Positions 15,488-15,600 of a stretch of 15,600 nucleotides of DNA are shown piece by piece. The position numbers and the translations under genes were made by a program. A model generated the notes under the pieces. The model was not told the DNA's origin, did not search any database, and saw only the letters and a program-made list of their open reading frames with translations. The stretch spans positions 1 to 15,600 of the forward strand of contig DJMI01000069.1 in NCBI GenBank assembly GCA_002435335.1. The letters run 5' to 3'. Source of the stretch: Nitrosomonas sp. UBA6494. GTDB taxonomy: Bacteria; Pseudomonadota; Gammaproteobacteria; Burkholderiales; Nitrosomonadaceae. Each line of letters starts with the position of its first letter. Position 1 is the first letter of the stretch.

Positions 15488-15600
15488 ATGATCTTCAGCA
15501 TGACCGGCTATGCCACTGCCACCGAAGAAACACCTGCCGGCTCTTACAGTTTTGAAATCCGCTCGGTCAATAACCGCTTCCTGGATATCCAACTGCGCCT
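15488..15600 (+). CDS. yicC: YicC/YloC-family endoribonuclease, partial (N-terminus only)
   Basis: The 37 visible codons from the ATG at 15488 read MIFSMTGYATATEE, followed by FEIRSVNNRFLDIQLRL. The SMTGY(A/G) opening and the E-(I/V)-(R/K)-(S/A)-VN-x-R-(F/Y)-L-D block are the N-terminal hallmarks of YicC proteins, which are manganese-dependent endoribonucleases that act in small-RNA and mRNA decay. A GGAA element lies about 13 nt upstream, and the gap to the phosphoesterase stop is 16 bp, so it is probably the last visible gene of the permease-ATPase-prfC operon. In many betaproteobacteria yicC is followed by gmk and rpoZ; whether that holds here lies beyond the edge. Confidence 0.9.
   Translation, partial: MIFSMTGYATATEETPAGSYSFEIRSVNNRFLDIQLR

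Overview
The window reads as ordinary chromosome of a betaproteobacterium, most likely a Nitrosomonas-type ammonia oxidiser. This rests on recalled protein style (FdxA, the short AddB-like protein, RF3, YicC) and an AT-leaning, moderate base composition; no 16S or marker search was possible. Coding density is high. I found no tRNA, rRNA, CRISPR array, insertion sequence or phage gene.

Left block, minus strand (6492 down to 1): fdxA (7Fe-8S ferredoxin), an AddB-like Fe-S nuclease subunit and an AddA-like UvrD/PD-(D/E)XK helicase-nuclease that runs off the left edge. The spacings (26 bp, then an 8 bp overlap) suggest one transcript. AddA and AddB should form a double-strand-break end-processing complex. 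The nuclease domain of AddB carries the four-cysteine Fe-S pattern, so sharing a transcript with a ferredoxin is suggestive.

Middle block, plus strand (6693-8857): a seven-helix DUF6629-type membrane protein, an exported cyclophilin-type prolyl isomerase with an unusual C-terminal extension, and a 52-residue lipoprotein. Two gene-poor stretches flank the lipoprotein (8292-8698 and 8858-9290). The second holds a dense run of hairpins between 8880 and 9028, including a likely intrinsic terminator and a perfect 11-bp inverted repeat.

Right block, plus strand (9291 to the right edge): an OppC/DppC-like permease with a long N-terminal extension, a fused OppD-OppF ATPase, prfC (release factor 3), an exported metallophosphoesterase-like protein, and the start of yicC. 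Gaps are 8, 4, 4 and 16 bp, so this looks like one operon. It joins half of a peptide-type importer (no OppB, no binding protein here) to translation and RNA-decay genes.

I did not find a clearly new multi-gene system. The points most worth a second look are the hairpin cluster at 8880-9028, the hairpin placed between the Shine-Dalgarno sequence and start codon of addB, the cyclophilin C-terminal domain, the incomplete ABC importer, the altered metal-site motif in the phosphoesterase, and a strong excess of the palindrome ATCGAT.
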